The notes: a model not told the origin generated them from the letters alone. A stretch of 14,523 bases of DNA from Chloroflexota bacterium (GCA_963169135.1 CAUJEQ010000193.1:1-14523); one strand, 5' to 3'. Shown: positions 1 to 7,241, numbered from the stretch's first letter. Made by a program: numbers and translations.

Positions 1-378
1 GGCCGCGTCCACATCGAGCTCGGCCACCGCCTCTTCGCCGACCCCGATACCGTGCGTGCTCCGGATGTCTCCTTTATGGCAGCCGGGCGACTCGGCCCAA
101 CTGTGGGCGACCGCTACGTGGAGGGCGCCCCTACCCTCGCACTCGAGGTCATGTCGCCCGAAGACCGCGAAGCGGACGTCGCTCGCAAGGTCGAAGAGTA
201 CTTCGACGCCGGCGCCGAGCGCGTCTGGATCGTTCGCCTTCGGGACCGCACGGTTACCGTCCACCGGCCCGGTGGCGATGCCCACACCTACAGCGGCGCG
301 AGCGTCCTTTCCAGCGACGACGCGGGCTTCTCCGAGTGGGGCTTCGAGTTGAACCTCGAGACCATTTTCGCCGAATGA
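1..378 (+). CDS. Uma2 family (DUF820) nuclease-fold protein, 5'-truncated
   Basis: The frame is open from the first base, so the start lies upstream of the window and 125 C-terminal residues are visible. They match the Uma2/DUF820 family, which has a PD-(D/E)XK restriction-endonuclease-like fold. The family hallmarks appear in order: RAPDVSF with Asp22 of the visible part, LALEVMSP with Glu49, then the ARKVEEYFDAGAERVWIV stretch holding the family lysine and the final core strand. These residues are the presumed metal-binding catalytic set. Uma2 proteins are very common in cyanobacteria and Chloroflexota, often in many copies; their biological role and substrate are not established, so nuclease activity is inferred from the fold. 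The protein ends in LETIFAE and TGA. The gap to the next plus-strand gene is 34 bases, so co-transcription is possible. Nothing nearby suggests a restriction or defence locus. Confidence 0.85.
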   Translation, partial: GRVHIELGHRLFADPDTVRAPDVSFMAAGRLGPTVGDRYVEGAPTLALEVMSPEDREADVARKVEEYFDAGAERVWIVRLRDRTVTVHRPGGDAHTYSGASVLSSDDAGFSEWGFELNLETIFAE

Positions 379-412
379 GGGGTTCCGGCCGCGCCGGTGA
401 GGCTCTGGCCTG

Positions 413-1180
413 ATGCCGGGATCACAGTTCCGCCAATCCGCTGCTGCCTTCAAGGCGACTTTCGCCAGCCAGCTCGGCTGCAGCCCTGCCGCCTTCGAGT
501 CCAACGCCCTCACCATCGTCGAGCGGCCCGCTGATTCGCGTGAGCAGCACCTCGCCATCGTCGCCACCTGTGGCACTGGTTCCGTCCTCTCCGTGACTGA
601 CTCGCGCCTCGCTGAGTGGGCACGCGAACAACCGCTCGAAACCCACTTTCGCATCTTCCTGCCGTCATTTCTCGAAGGACTGGCCGCGCATGCCCGGGAA
701 CTCGGTTACGCGGGCGCGCGTTCGCACAGCCCCTCCGAAGGCATGGTGCTGGCCGAGGACCTGCCGCCCCGGGATCTGCCCCCCGGCTACCGCATCGCCG
801 AACTTCCACTCGCCGAGCAAGAGCGCCTTCGCCCCGGCAGAGAGTTCGAAAACGCCCTGGCCGAACCCGGGGAGGATGCGAAGATCGCTTCTCTCCGCAT
901 CGTGTTCGCGGCGTACGCCCCGGATGGGGCGATCGCAGGCGTTGCCGGTGTTTGGGACCAGTACCCGGGGATCGACGAAATCGGGCTGGACGTAGCGCGC
1001 GGGCATCGTGGGCTCGGGCTGGCCACCACCCTCACCGTCCACGCCACCCGCTGGATCCGCGCGCAGGGGCGATGGCCCATCTACACGTATAGCGTGACGA
1101 ACGTGCGTTCGATGAACAACGGACTTTCCGCCGGGTACCGGCCGCTCTGGTTACTCTCCGTGGTCTACGTCCCGGGCTGA
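413..1180 (+). CDS. GNAT family N-acetyltransferase
   Basis: The predicted protein has 255 residues. The C-terminal half looks like a GNAT acetyltransferase domain: strands around residues 165-195 (FAAYAPDGAIAGVAGVW), then the acetyl-CoA pyrophosphate-binding motif A, ARGHRGLGLA at about 195-204, followed by a helix, and motif B with VTNVRSMNNGLSAGYRP at about 228-243. Asn230 and the SMNNGLSAGY pattern are typical of the end of the fold. The N-terminal 120 residues are GNAT-like in length but lack a clear motif A, so this may be a two-lobed enzyme with one degenerate lobe, as in mycothiol synthase-like proteins. The substrate cannot be told. The ATG follows the upstream gene by 34 bases; only a weak GGTGAGG-like ribosome site lies upstream. 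Its stop is 3 bases from the end of the convergent methyltransferase gene. Confidence 0.82.
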   Translation: MPGSQFRQSAAAFKATFASQLGCSPAAFESNALTIVERPADSREQHLAIVATCGTGSVLSVTDSRLAEWAREQPLETHFRIFLPSFLEGLAAHARELGYAGARSHSPSEGMVLAEDLPPRDLPPGYRIAELPLAEQERLRPGREFENALAEPGEDAKIASLRIVFAAYAPDGAIAGVAGVWDQYPGIDEIGLDVARGHRGLGLATTLTVHATRWIRAQGRWPIYTYSVTNVRSMNNGLSAGYRPLWLLSVVYVPG

Positions 1181-1183
1181 CGG

Positions 1184-1930
1184 CTAGCGCAGCACCACGA
1201 GGTCCAGGTAGTCCACCAGCGGTCCATTGTCCTCGCCGCCGGAGATGGCCTCATCGATCCGCGCGAGTCCTGCTTCGAAGGCCTCGTCCGGAATGCCCAA
1301 CAGCGTCGTGTCGGCCCGCAAGGTCGCCCGCTCGCGGAACTCTGCCAGGCTCCCCACGCTTACCTGCGGGACCGACTCCACTTTCTCGAGCCGGAATCCA
1401 GCGGTCCTGAAAACACGGTCGACTTGCTCGATGCTGGGGAACGAATCGACCACCGCCATTGCCTCTGGAAAGAAGCGGAACAGCGTGATTCGCGCGGTCC
1501 GGTTCGGAAACGCGCTCCGGATGAGCACCGGCCCGCCCGGCACGACCACTCGCCGGATCTCCCGTGCCGCCGCCTCCAGGTTCGGGACGTGGTGGATCAC
1601 CGTGGAAATCCACGCCGCGCCACAGGAGTTGTCCCCGAGTGGCAGATGTTCGGCGTCACCGGGCAGATACCGCACCCGCTGGTCGCTGGTGGTTGCGATG
1701 GCCTTATGGCGCATCCCTTCGGAAGGTTCCACGCCGATTACTTGCACGTCGGACCACCGCGGGAACAGGTTGGCGAACTGGCCCGTCCCGCTGCCAATGT
1801 CCACCACGGGGAGGTCGAGATGGTCGAGGTAGGGCCGGACGGCATCCCGCCAGGCCACCAGACCGTCCTCGGTCAGGCCGCGTCCGCGGGCGTAGGTAGC
1901 GGCCACCCGGTCGTAGTCGATGCGTGCCAC
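1184..1930 (-). CDS. class I SAM-dependent methyltransferase
   Basis: This is a Methyltransf_11/UbiE-like class I methyltransferase of about 248 residues. From the chosen start, motif I is VVDIGSGTGQF at about residues 42-52 (the glycine-rich SAM loop). An acidic residue ends strand 2 in VIGVEPSEGM, DAEHLPL follows at about 92-98, and the VIHHVPNLEAA helix precedes REIRRVVVPGGPVLI, the usual post-motif region. The frame stays open upstream to a GTG at 2011. I prefer the GTG at 1928-1930 because it gives the family-like N-terminus starting MARIDYDRVAATYARGR, while the extra 27 residues look like translated leader and would overlap the flavin reductase gene. No strong ribosome site precedes either start. 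The acceptor substrate is unknown. It is probably the last gene of the unit starting at 3369. Confidence 0.88.
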   Translation of the reverse strand: MARIDYDRVAATYARGRGLTEDGLVAWRDAVRPYLDHLDLPVVDIGSGTGQFANLFPRWSDVQVIGVEPSEGMRHKAIATTSDQRVRYLPGDAEHLPLGDNSCGAAWISTVIHHVPNLEAAAREIRRVVVPGGPVLIRSAFPNRTARITLFRFFPEAMAVVDSFPSIEQVDRVFRTAGFRLEKVESVPQVSVGSLAEFRERATLRADTTLLGIPDEAFEAGLARIDEAISGGEDNGPLVDYLDLVVLR

Positions 1931-1992
1931 CCGCCGAGTGTGCCCGCTTCGAGGCCGTTCGAAAAGGTCCCGAGTTCGGCCTCCGGCCCAGT

Positions 1993-2595
1993 CTACCCGC
2001 CGTACTCCCACCCGAGGTCGCGCTCGATCAACATGTCGCCCGGCCGCAGGCGTTCACCTTCGAGACAGCGCCCCACCACGATCGTGTGGTCGCCTGCCGT
2101 GATGAACTGCTCCGCCTGGCAGGCGATCCATCCGAGCGCCTGGTCCAGGACGGGACAACCGTTCTGGTGCAGGCCGTAGGGAATCTCGGCCAGCTTGTCG
2201 ACGACCTGTGCCGCCGCCTCTTCCGAGCGCCCGCGGACCTTGCTCCCCTCCGAGGGCATGACCACTTTCCGGGCGATTTCCAGCCCATCCCTCTCGTGCA
2301 ACAGGTTCACCGTGAATGCGTTCGTTTCCCGGATGAAGCGGAGGGTCCGGGCATCGTTCTCGATCGCCACGGCGATGAGGCGGGGTTTGAACGATACCTG
2401 CATCACCCAGTCCGCCAGCATTGCGTTGAGCGTGCCGTCGCTGCTCCGTGAGCCGATGACGTGGACGCCGTAGGAAAGCGCGAGGAGCGCCTGCTCCACG
2501 CCCTCAAGTTCCCTTGGCGACCCTGGGAGTTGCGGCATCTGTTGCGGATGGGACACGTGTGGCCTCGCTGCGGATTTCTCCGTCCATCGTGCCAT
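1993..2595 (-). CDS. flavin reductase family protein (FMN-binding split barrel)
   Basis: The protein has 200 residues and resembles the flavin reductase-like domain (FMN-binding split beta-barrel). The domain covers about residues 33-190. It opens with LSYGVHVIGSRSSDGTLNAM, continues with VSFKPRLIAVAIENDARTLRFI and NAFTVNLLHERDG, and closes with CPVLDQALGWIACQ and AGDHTIVVGRCLEGE. This order is characteristic of NAD(P)H:flavin oxidoreductases that supply reduced FMN to partner oxygenases; some members instead bind flavin or heme for other uses, and no partner oxygenase lies in the window. The first 28 residues, rich in Pro, Gln and Ser, precede the domain and may partly be untranslated. The start lies 24 bases after the stop of the membrane protein gene on the same strand, so the two are probably co-transcribed. 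The methyltransferase follows after about 62 bases. Confidence 0.85.
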   Translation of the reverse strand: MARWTEKSAARPHVSHPQQMPQLPGSPRELEGVEQALLALSYGVHVIGSRSSDGTLNAMLADWVMQVSFKPRLIAVAIENDARTLRFIRETNAFTVNLLHERDGLEIARKVVMPSEGSKVRGRSEEAAAQVVDKLAEIPYGLHQNGCPVLDQALGWIACQAEQFITAGDHTIVVGRCLEGERLRPGDMLIERDLGWEYGG

Positions 2596-2619
2596 GGCCG
2601 TCCCGCGCGCGCAGTGAGC

Positions 2620-3369
2620 CTAGCCCGCGGCTGCGGCTGCGGTGCGCGCCTCGGTTTCCGCGTGCTCGACGGCCGGGCGGCCACGGGTGCTGAAGCTGTA
2701 CCCGATGAAGATCAGGATGATGCCCACGAACTCGGTCACATAGAGCACTTCGGTGTAACCGGCCCGGGTGAAGCTGCCTCCGATGCCCGGCAGGATCGCC
2801 CCCACGGCGATAAGGATGTTCGCGACCATTCGGGTCAAGTCGCCCCCGCGACGGTACCGCGCGGCCGATGCGACCGCCCCGCCGACAAGGAAGATGAACG
2901 CATACGTGTTCACCAGCGGGCTGAATGCCCGCACCCAGGTCCACTCGATCACCGCCCCGGTAAGCTTCTTCTCTTCCGCAAGCGACCGGTCAAGTGGCGT
3001 CAGGATCACGAAGATCGACGCCAGCACGACGTACGCCACCAGCGCGCCTGCCATCCGGTCAGCCGTCTTTCGGTCTACGAGCAGGTAAACCGTGCCCTGG
3101 GCCAGTGGTGCCCCGCCCAGGAGCGCCCCCGAGATGTACCACGAGCGGAAGATCACTTCGTTCCAGCCGAAGATCGCCGTCCAGCCTTCCATGAACGTGC
3201 CCACTCCGAACAGTACGATACCTGCGCCCCACCACAACAGGTGGGGCGCGTCCCGCTTCTGCCTCCAGCGCCGCAGCACCACCGCCGCGAATATGGCCGA
3301 AAGGACCGTCGTCAGGACGGGCACATAGTAGACCGCGTTTTCCACCGCAATTCCCTCAATCTTGTGCAT
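2620..3369 (-). CDS. seven-transmembrane-helix membrane protein, function unknown
   Basis: The frame is open further upstream, but the first sensible start is the ATG at 3367-3369, giving 249 residues beginning MHKIEGIAVENAVYYVP. Upstream codons would read back through the opposite-strand lipoprotein gene and the shared promoter. Seven hydrophobic segments can be seen, near residues 13-33, 45-65, 75-98, 107-127, 151-171, 180-200 and 208-228, with short loops and a charged, Ala-rich tail. Such a layout suggests a seven-helix inner-membrane protein with the N-terminus outside. I do not recognise the family. There is no retinal-binding lysine signature of rhodopsins in the last helix and no attached kinase or cyclase domain. 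It is the first gene of a minus-strand unit with a flavin reductase and a methyltransferase, and it is divergent from the importer. Confidence 0.75.
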   Translation of the reverse strand: MHKIEGIAVENAVYYVPVLTTVLSAIFAAVVLRRWRQKRDAPHLLWWGAGIVLFGVGTFMEGWTAIFGWNEVIFRSWYISGALLGGAPLAQGTVYLLVDRKTADRMAGALVAYVVLASIFVILTPLDRSLAEEKKLTGAVIEWTWVRAFSPLVNTYAFIFLVGGAVASAARYRRGGDLTRMVANILIAVGAILPGIGGSFTRAGYTEVLYVTEFVGIILIFIGYSFSTRGRPAVEHAETEARTAAAAAG

Positions 3370-3383
3370 GCGCGCCCAGCCGC

Positions 3384-3411
3384 GTGACGGAAGCGCGATC
3401 AGCGATATACT
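3384..3411 (+). promoter_or_regulatory. predicted sigma-70-type promoter of the ABC importer operon
   Basis: GTGACG (3384-3389) and TATACT (3406-3411) are separated by 16 bases. The expected transcription start is near 3418, leaving about 30 bases of leader that hold the AAGGAAAGGG ribosome site. There is no room for a cobalamin riboswitch, and I see no Fur-box-like palindrome. Confidence 0.5.
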
Positions 3412-3432
3412 AGCCCAAACCTCGCGGTTCAA
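3404..3432 (-). promoter_or_regulatory. predicted sigma-70-type promoter of the 7-TM/flavin reductase unit
   Basis: Read on the minus strand, TTGAAC (3427-3432) is followed by a 17-base spacer and TATATC (3404-3409). Transcription would begin near 3397 and give a leader of about 28 bases to the ATG at 3369. The -10 overlaps the plus-strand -10 of the importer promoter by four bases. Confidence 0.45.
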
Positions 3433-3448
3433 AGAAGGAAAGGGAATC

Positions 3449-4486
3449 TTGATAAGAATGAGAGCTTCATGCTTCGGCCGCGCCCGGCTCCTCATCCCGG
3501 CCATGGCCATCGTGGCGATGCTCGTCGCAGTAGCCTGTGGCGGCGACGACGATGACGAGACCACCCCGACCCCAGCTGATAACGGCACTCCCGCCGCTTC
3601 CGCGACTGTCGGTGCATCTCCCACTGCTGGTGCCGCGGCCTACCCGGTGACCGTCACCGACCTGCTCGGTCGGAGCGTCCAGATCACGGCGAAGCCGATG
3701 ACAATCGTGGCCATCAGCCCCACCGCAGTTGAGTTCGTCTACGCCGTTGGCGGTACTGTCGTGGGCAGGAGCTCGTCGGTCGACTTCCCAGAAGCTGCCA
3801 AAGCTGCCAAGGACATCGGAACGGCCTACCAGCCCAACTTCGAGGCGATCCTCGCGCTCAAGCCGGACCTCGTCGTCGCCGACTCGGTCATCCACGCCCA
3901 GCCCAACCTCCGCCAGCCGATCGAGCAGCTCTCGGTTCCCGTGATCTTCGCCGGCGCCGATAGCTACCAGAACGTGCTCGATGGCCTGAAGCTCATGGGC
4001 CAGGTCCTCGATTCGGAGGAGACCGCCAACAAAGCAATCGCCGACATCACGAAGGCCCGGGACGACGCGAAGGCGGCGATCGCCGGCAAGCAGGTTTCGG
4101 CCGTCGCGCTCATCGCCGATAGGGATAACACGCTCTACGCGGCAAAGGACGCCAGCTTTGCGGGGGACATCCTCGCCCAGCTCGGTATCACCAACCCGGC
4201 GGCAAGCCAGCCGGACTCTGGCCCCTTCCCCGGCTACACCGTCCTTGCCCCGGAAAAGATGGTCGAGTTCAACCCGGACTTCATCTTCGCGATCACGCCC
4301 GCCCCGAAGCCGGCCCCACGCCTGGCCACCCTCATCCCCCAGATACCGCCGTTCAAGGGTCTCAAGGCCGTCACCTCGAACCAGGTCGTCGATGCGGATG
4401 TCCAGCTCTTCCTCCAGGCGCCCGGCCCGCGCATCGTCGAGGCTTTCAAGGTCGTCGCCGATGCCGTCAAGGGCTCAAGCAACTAG
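3449..4486 (+). CDS. ABC importer substrate-binding lipoprotein (Fe-siderophore/B12 type)
   Basis: This is the extracytoplasmic receptor of the importer. Counting from the ATG at 3458, a basic and hydrophobic signal peptide (residues 1-26) ends in LVAVA-Cys27, a lipobox-like site. It is followed by GGDDDDE and a Thr/Pro/Ala linker to about residue 60 that would tether the domain to the membrane. The rest fits the class III periplasmic-binding fold of BtuF/FhuD-type proteins: VTVTDLLGRSVQI, IVAISPTAVEFVYAVG, NFEAILALKPDLVVA, a long linking helix around ANKAIADITKARDDAKAAI, then a second lobe. AAGGAAAGGG at 3435-3444 is well spaced for the TTG at 3449 and too far from the ATG at 3458, so I chose TTG (345 residues). 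Substrate, whether siderophore, cobalamin or heme, cannot be read from the sequence. Confidence 0.9.
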   Translation: MIRMRASCFGRARLLIPAMAIVAMLVAVACGGDDDDETTPTPADNGTPAASATVGASPTAGAAAYPVTVTDLLGRSVQITAKPMTIVAISPTAVEFVYAVGGTVVGRSSSVDFPEAAKAAKDIGTAYQPNFEAILALKPDLVVADSVIHAQPNLRQPIEQLSVPVIFAGADSYQNVLDGLKLMGQVLDSEETANKAIADITKARDDAKAAIAGKQVSAVALIADRDNTLYAAKDASFAGDILAQLGITNPAASQPDSGPFPGYTVLAPEKMVEFNPDFIFAITPAPKPAPRLATLIPQIPPFKGLKAVTSNQVVDADVQLFLQAPGPRIVEAFKVVADAVKGSSN

Positions 4487-4519
4487 CCCGGCACGCCGGA
4501 CAGAAAGACAGCGGTTACC

Positions 4520-5563
4520 ATGACGGGAATGGCCGCACCGACAGTTCACGAAGGCGGGGCGCTCGAAGGGCGCTCCGCTTTCCGTTCGTTCAACCGCCCG
4601 GCGCTCGTCGTTGTCCTCGGAGCAGTGGGTCTCTGTTCCGTGGCATTCGCCAGTCTGATGTACGGGGCCGTCACCCTCTCCTTCGGCCAGGCGTGGTCCG
4701 GCCTGACGTCAGAATCCGACGTTTTTGCGCGTAATGTGGTGTGGCAGATCCGGTTCCCCCGGGTCGTCGACGCCATGCTGGTCGGTGCCTGCCTCGCCGC
4801 TGCCGGGGCGCTTCTCCAGGGCGTCACCCGCAACCCCCTCGCCGACCCCACGATTCTGGGCGTAACGGCGGCCGCAGGTCTCGCCAGCGCTACCGTGATC
4901 GTCATCGACCCGCGGGTCCCCCAGTGGGGCATCGCGGCTGCCTGCGCTGGAGGCGGCCTGGTGGGCGCCGGGATCCTCTACATCATCGCCTGGCGCGGCG
5001 CTGTCTCCCCTGTGCGGCTCGCCCTGGCCGGCGTGGCGCTCTCCGCCTTCTTTGGCGCCGCCATCGTTGGCCTCCTGGCCAGCTCGCGCACCTTCCTTCA
5101 AACCAGCCTGGGCTTTCTCGCCGGCGGCATGTACGGCTCCGAATGGCGCGACTTTCGCGCCATGCTCCCCTACGCGTTGCCCGGCCTGCTCGGGGCATTC
5201 CTTCTTGCTGGCCGGCTCAACGTGCTCGCCCTTGGCGATGACGTGGCGGCCGGACTCGGCGTGCTCACTGACCGCACCCGGCTGGTAGTCCTGGCGGTCG
5301 TGGGCATCCTTACCGCCGCGGCTGTCTCCGTGGCCGGCCTCGTCAGTTTCGTCGGCCTGGTCTGCCCCCACCTCGCTCGCTATTCCGTCGGCAACGACAA
5401 CCGGCTGCTCATTCCGGTCGCCGCGCTCTACGGAGCGATTCTCGTCTCCAGCGCCGACCTTGCAGCGCGGCTCGTCATCAGCCCCTCCGAAGTCCCGATG
5501 GGCATCATCACCGCTGGAATTGGCGCTCCCTTCCTTCTCTACCTGGTGAGGTTCCGCGAATGA
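4520..5563 (+). CDS. FecCD-family ABC transporter permease
   Basis: The protein has 347 residues, the usual length for FecCD/BtuC permeases, which form a homodimeric channel of ten helices per subunit for iron-chelate or cobalamin import. Family signatures are clear: GACLAAAGALLQGVTRNPLADP at about residues 89-110, leading into TILGVTAAAG; NVLALGDDVAAGLGV at about 234-248, the cytoplasmic segment that contacts the ATPase; VAGLVSFVGLVCPHLAR at about 271-287; and EVPMGIITAGIGAPFFL-like residues near the C-terminus. Roughly the first 28 residues are a soluble tail before the first helix. The start is 33 bases after the receptor gene; a second ATG three codons in is possible, and no strong ribosome site marks either. 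The last codons overlap the ATPase start as ATGA, which indicates translational coupling. Confidence 0.95.
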   Translation: MTGMAAPTVHEGGALEGRSAFRSFNRPALVVVLGAVGLCSVAFASLMYGAVTLSFGQAWSGLTSESDVFARNVVWQIRFPRVVDAMLVGACLAAAGALLQGVTRNPLADPTILGVTAAAGLASATVIVIDPRVPQWGIAAACAGGGLVGAGILYIIAWRGAVSPVRLALAGVALSAFFGAAIVGLLASSRTFLQTSLGFLAGGMYGSEWRDFRAMLPYALPGLLGAFLLAGRLNVLALGDDVAAGLGVLTDRTRLVVLAVVGILTAAAVSVAGLVSFVGLVCPHLARYSVGNDNRLLIPVAALYGAILVSSADLAARLVISPSEVPMGIITAGIGAPFLLYLVRFRE

Positions 5564-6396
5564 AGATCACCGTGGAGGATGTCCGCCTCGGTTACAACAG
5601 GCGTGTCGCCGTCGATGGGGTCTCTTTCGTCGTTGAACCGGGCGAAATGGTCGCCATCGTCGGCCCCAACGGGAGCGGCAAGAGCACGCTGCTGCGCGGC
5701 ATGTCCCGCCTGCAGAAGCCAACCAGCGGACGCGTGCTCCTCAACGGCGACGACATCCGCGCGATGAGCGCCCGCCAGGTCGCCCGCAACCTCGCCATCC
5801 TCACCCAGTCGCCCGACGCGGGACCGGACCTCACTGTCCGCGAGCTCGTATTCCGCGGCCGCTACCCGCACCAGGGCGTCCTCCAGCGCGTCACGGCTGC
5901 CGACATCGAAGCCGTCGAGTGGGCGATGGATGCCGCTGACACCGCCCAATTCGCGTCCCGTCCTCTTGGTAGCCTGTCCGGCGGCGAGCGTCAGCGTGCC
6001 TGGATTGCGCTCGCCCTCGCGCAGCAGCCGCTTGTTCTCTTGCTCGATGAGCCAACCAGCTTTCTCGACATTTCCCACCAGGTGGAAGTCATGCACCTCC
6101 TCCGGCGCCTGAACCACCAGGGCATGACCGTCGTTGCCGTCCACCACGACCTTGTCCTGGCTGCCCGCTTCTCGGACAGGGTGATCGCCATGCGCGCCGG
6201 CCGGGTGGAGTTCGATGGCCCGCCGCTGAAGGTCTTCGAGCCCGCCGGACTCGAGCGCGTGTTCGGCGTTCCCATGATGGTCCTCACCGATCCTGAAACG
6301 GGCCTGCCCATTCCGCTCCCCCGCCCAGACCCACTCCTCTGCCCGGTGGCCCATACCGGTTCTCCGCTGAGCCCGCTGCCAGCGCCCTGCTCCTGA
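5560..6396 (+). CDS. ABC transporter ATP-binding protein (FecE/FhuC/BtuD type)
   Basis: This is the cytoplasmic ATPase of the importer, 278 residues. All nucleotide-binding elements are present: Walker A GPNGSGKST at residues 35-43, the Q-loop around Gln83 (LTQSPDAG), signature LSGGERQR at 139-146, Walker B LVLLLDEP at 158-165 with the catalytic Glu, D-loop around FLD, and the H-loop His196 in VAVHHDL. The motif FRGRYPHQG after the Q-loop is typical of the iron-chelate and cobalamin importer subgroup. The start overlaps the permease stop by four bases (ATGA). The C-terminal 40 residues or so are rich in proline and poorly conserved in type (about six prolines from PLPRPDPLL onward), with two cysteines, and may be a species-specific tail. 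The gene is last in its operon, followed by a hairpin terminator. Confidence 0.95.
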   Translation: MKITVEDVRLGYNRRVAVDGVSFVVEPGEMVAIVGPNGSGKSTLLRGMSRLQKPTSGRVLLNGDDIRAMSARQVARNLAILTQSPDAGPDLTVRELVFRGRYPHQGVLQRVTAADIEAVEWAMDAADTAQFASRPLGSLSGGERQRAWIALALAQQPLVLLLDEPTSFLDISHQVEVMHLLRRLNHQGMTVVAVHHDLVLAARFSDRVIAMRAGRVEFDGPPLKVFEPAGLERVFGVPMMVLTDPETGLPIPLPRPDPLLCPVAHTGSPLSPLPAPCS

Positions 6397-6419
6397 CCCC
6401 GGCCCGCAGCCGCGGACGA

Positions 6420-6448
6420 AGACGGGGACCGCACAGCGATCCCCGTCT
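6420..6448 (+). terminator. hairpin terminator after the ABC importer operon, possibly bidirectional
   Basis: AGACGGGGA (6420-6428) pairs with TCCCCGTCT (6440-6448) around an 11-base loop, followed on the plus strand by the pyrimidine tract CCCTTTCCTTCT. It lies 24 bases after the ATPase stop and 26 bases beyond the end of the convergent secreted-protein gene, so it may serve both, though the minus-strand side has a weaker T tract. Confidence 0.7.
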
Positions 6449-6473
6449 CCCTTTCCTTCTGGCCAGACCGTGT

Positions 6474-7241
6474 TTAGCCGGTGACCGCCAGTGGCTCACC
6501 GAGCCGGTACTCGTTCGCGTCGAGTTCCCAGACGGCGGTGAGGTAGTCGCCCTCCGGGACGAGTTCCGCATCGACTATCTGTCCGTGGTACACGTACACC
6601 CGGTCGCTCCCGGGTACCATCGCCGTCGCGCGCCAACCCTCGACGATCGCCTGCGTGCAGAGCGCATCCTTGAAGTACACACCCCGGCATCCGTCGGGCC
6701 ACTGCACTTCTTCGAACGACTCGACCGTGACGCCCTCGATCGCGATGCCGAGCGCCTCGGAGAGGTGCTGACGGACGGCCCACCGGGGGTCGGCCACGCG
6801 CCCGCCCGGTGCTTCCGGCTCGTCGCCGACCGGCTCACCGATGAGCGCCTCATCCCCATCCAGGAACGAGACTGCCACGAAGTCGAGGCGCGACCCGTGG
6901 TAGACGTACGTCTGGCCCCGGCCGTCAGAGAGGATCGCCACGAACCCGTCCGTGAGCGCCGCGAGGCATGTTGCGTAGGGATAGTGCACGCCCATGCAGC
7001 TATCCGGCCACGTCACGTCCTCGAAAGACTGGATCGAGACGGTCTCGACGTCGACGCCGAGTCGTCCGGCGAGGTCCTGACGCATGTCCCTCTGTACCGT
7101 CTGTGAGTCATCCGCCCCGGGGCCGTTGGGATCGTCGCCCGCCCCGCTGGTTCCGTCGAAAGCCGCAACCGCGCTGACGACCGTGATCGCGGCCAGTGCC
7201 GCCCCGATGATTCCGCCCATGAGCAATCGTTTGTGGTTCAC
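6474..7241 (-). CDS. secreted protein with two tandem WPD-C repeats, function unknown
   Basis: The product has 255 residues. A GTG start at 7239-7241 is preceded by AAAGGAGA at good spacing, a clear ribosome site. Residues 1-27 form a signal peptide (MNHKRLL, then a hydrophobic stretch ending VVSAVAA), so the protein is exported or membrane-anchored. After an acidic, Gly-rich linker come two homologous units, about residues 55-127 and 157-228. Each has the order LG-(8 residues)-(V/I)xSFE(D/E)VxWPDxCxGV-(8 residues)-C, then VYVYHG. The cysteines, 82/92 and 185/195, have identical spacing of ten and probably form one disulfide per unit, since these are the only cysteines. WPD-C units resemble domains I know from secreted Chloroflexota proteins, but no function is established. 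Its end is convergent with the ABC operon. Confidence 0.82.
   Translation of the reverse strand: MNHKRLLMGGIIGAALAAITVVSAVAAFDGTSGAGDDPNGPGADDSQTVQRDMRQDLAGRLGVDVETVSIQSFEDVTWPDSCMGVHYPYATCLAALTDGFVAILSDGRGQTYVYHGSRLDFVAVSFLDGDEALIGEPVGDEPEAPGGRVADPRWAVRQHLSEALGIAIEGVTVESFEEVQWPDGCRGVYFKDALCTQAIVEGWRATAMVPGSDRVYVYHGQIVDAELVPEGDYLTAVWELDANEYRLGEPLAVTG

Noticed and set aside
1..378. Uma2 nuclease-fold protein as part of a defence island
   Set aside because: Neighbours are ordinary housekeeping-type genes, with no methylase, restriction, toxin or phage gene, and Uma2 copies are generally scattered.
1181..1183. Convergent genes separated by three bases without a terminator
   Set aside because: Real, but common in compact genomes; nothing points to a special antisense arrangement.
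2461..3387. 308-codon open frame on the plus strand opposite the 7-TM and flavin reductase genes
   Set aside because: The product is full of Arg, His, Pro and Gln with no domain, as expected of the antisense of GC-rich genes; the minus strand holds recognisable proteins.
3370..3448. Possible cobalamin riboswitch or Fur box before the importer
   Set aside because: The leader is only about 30 bases and no B12-box or Fur-like palindrome is visible, so regulation by these cannot be claimed.
4488..4499. CCGGC-AC-GCCGG palindrome between receptor and permease genes
   Set aside because: Too short for a stable terminator or attenuator, and no T tract; likely chance in a GC-rich gap.
5539..6354. 271-codon open frame on the minus strand opposite the ABC ATPase
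   Set aside because: The plus-strand ATPase has every diagnostic motif; the antisense product is Gly, His and Asp-rich and featureless.
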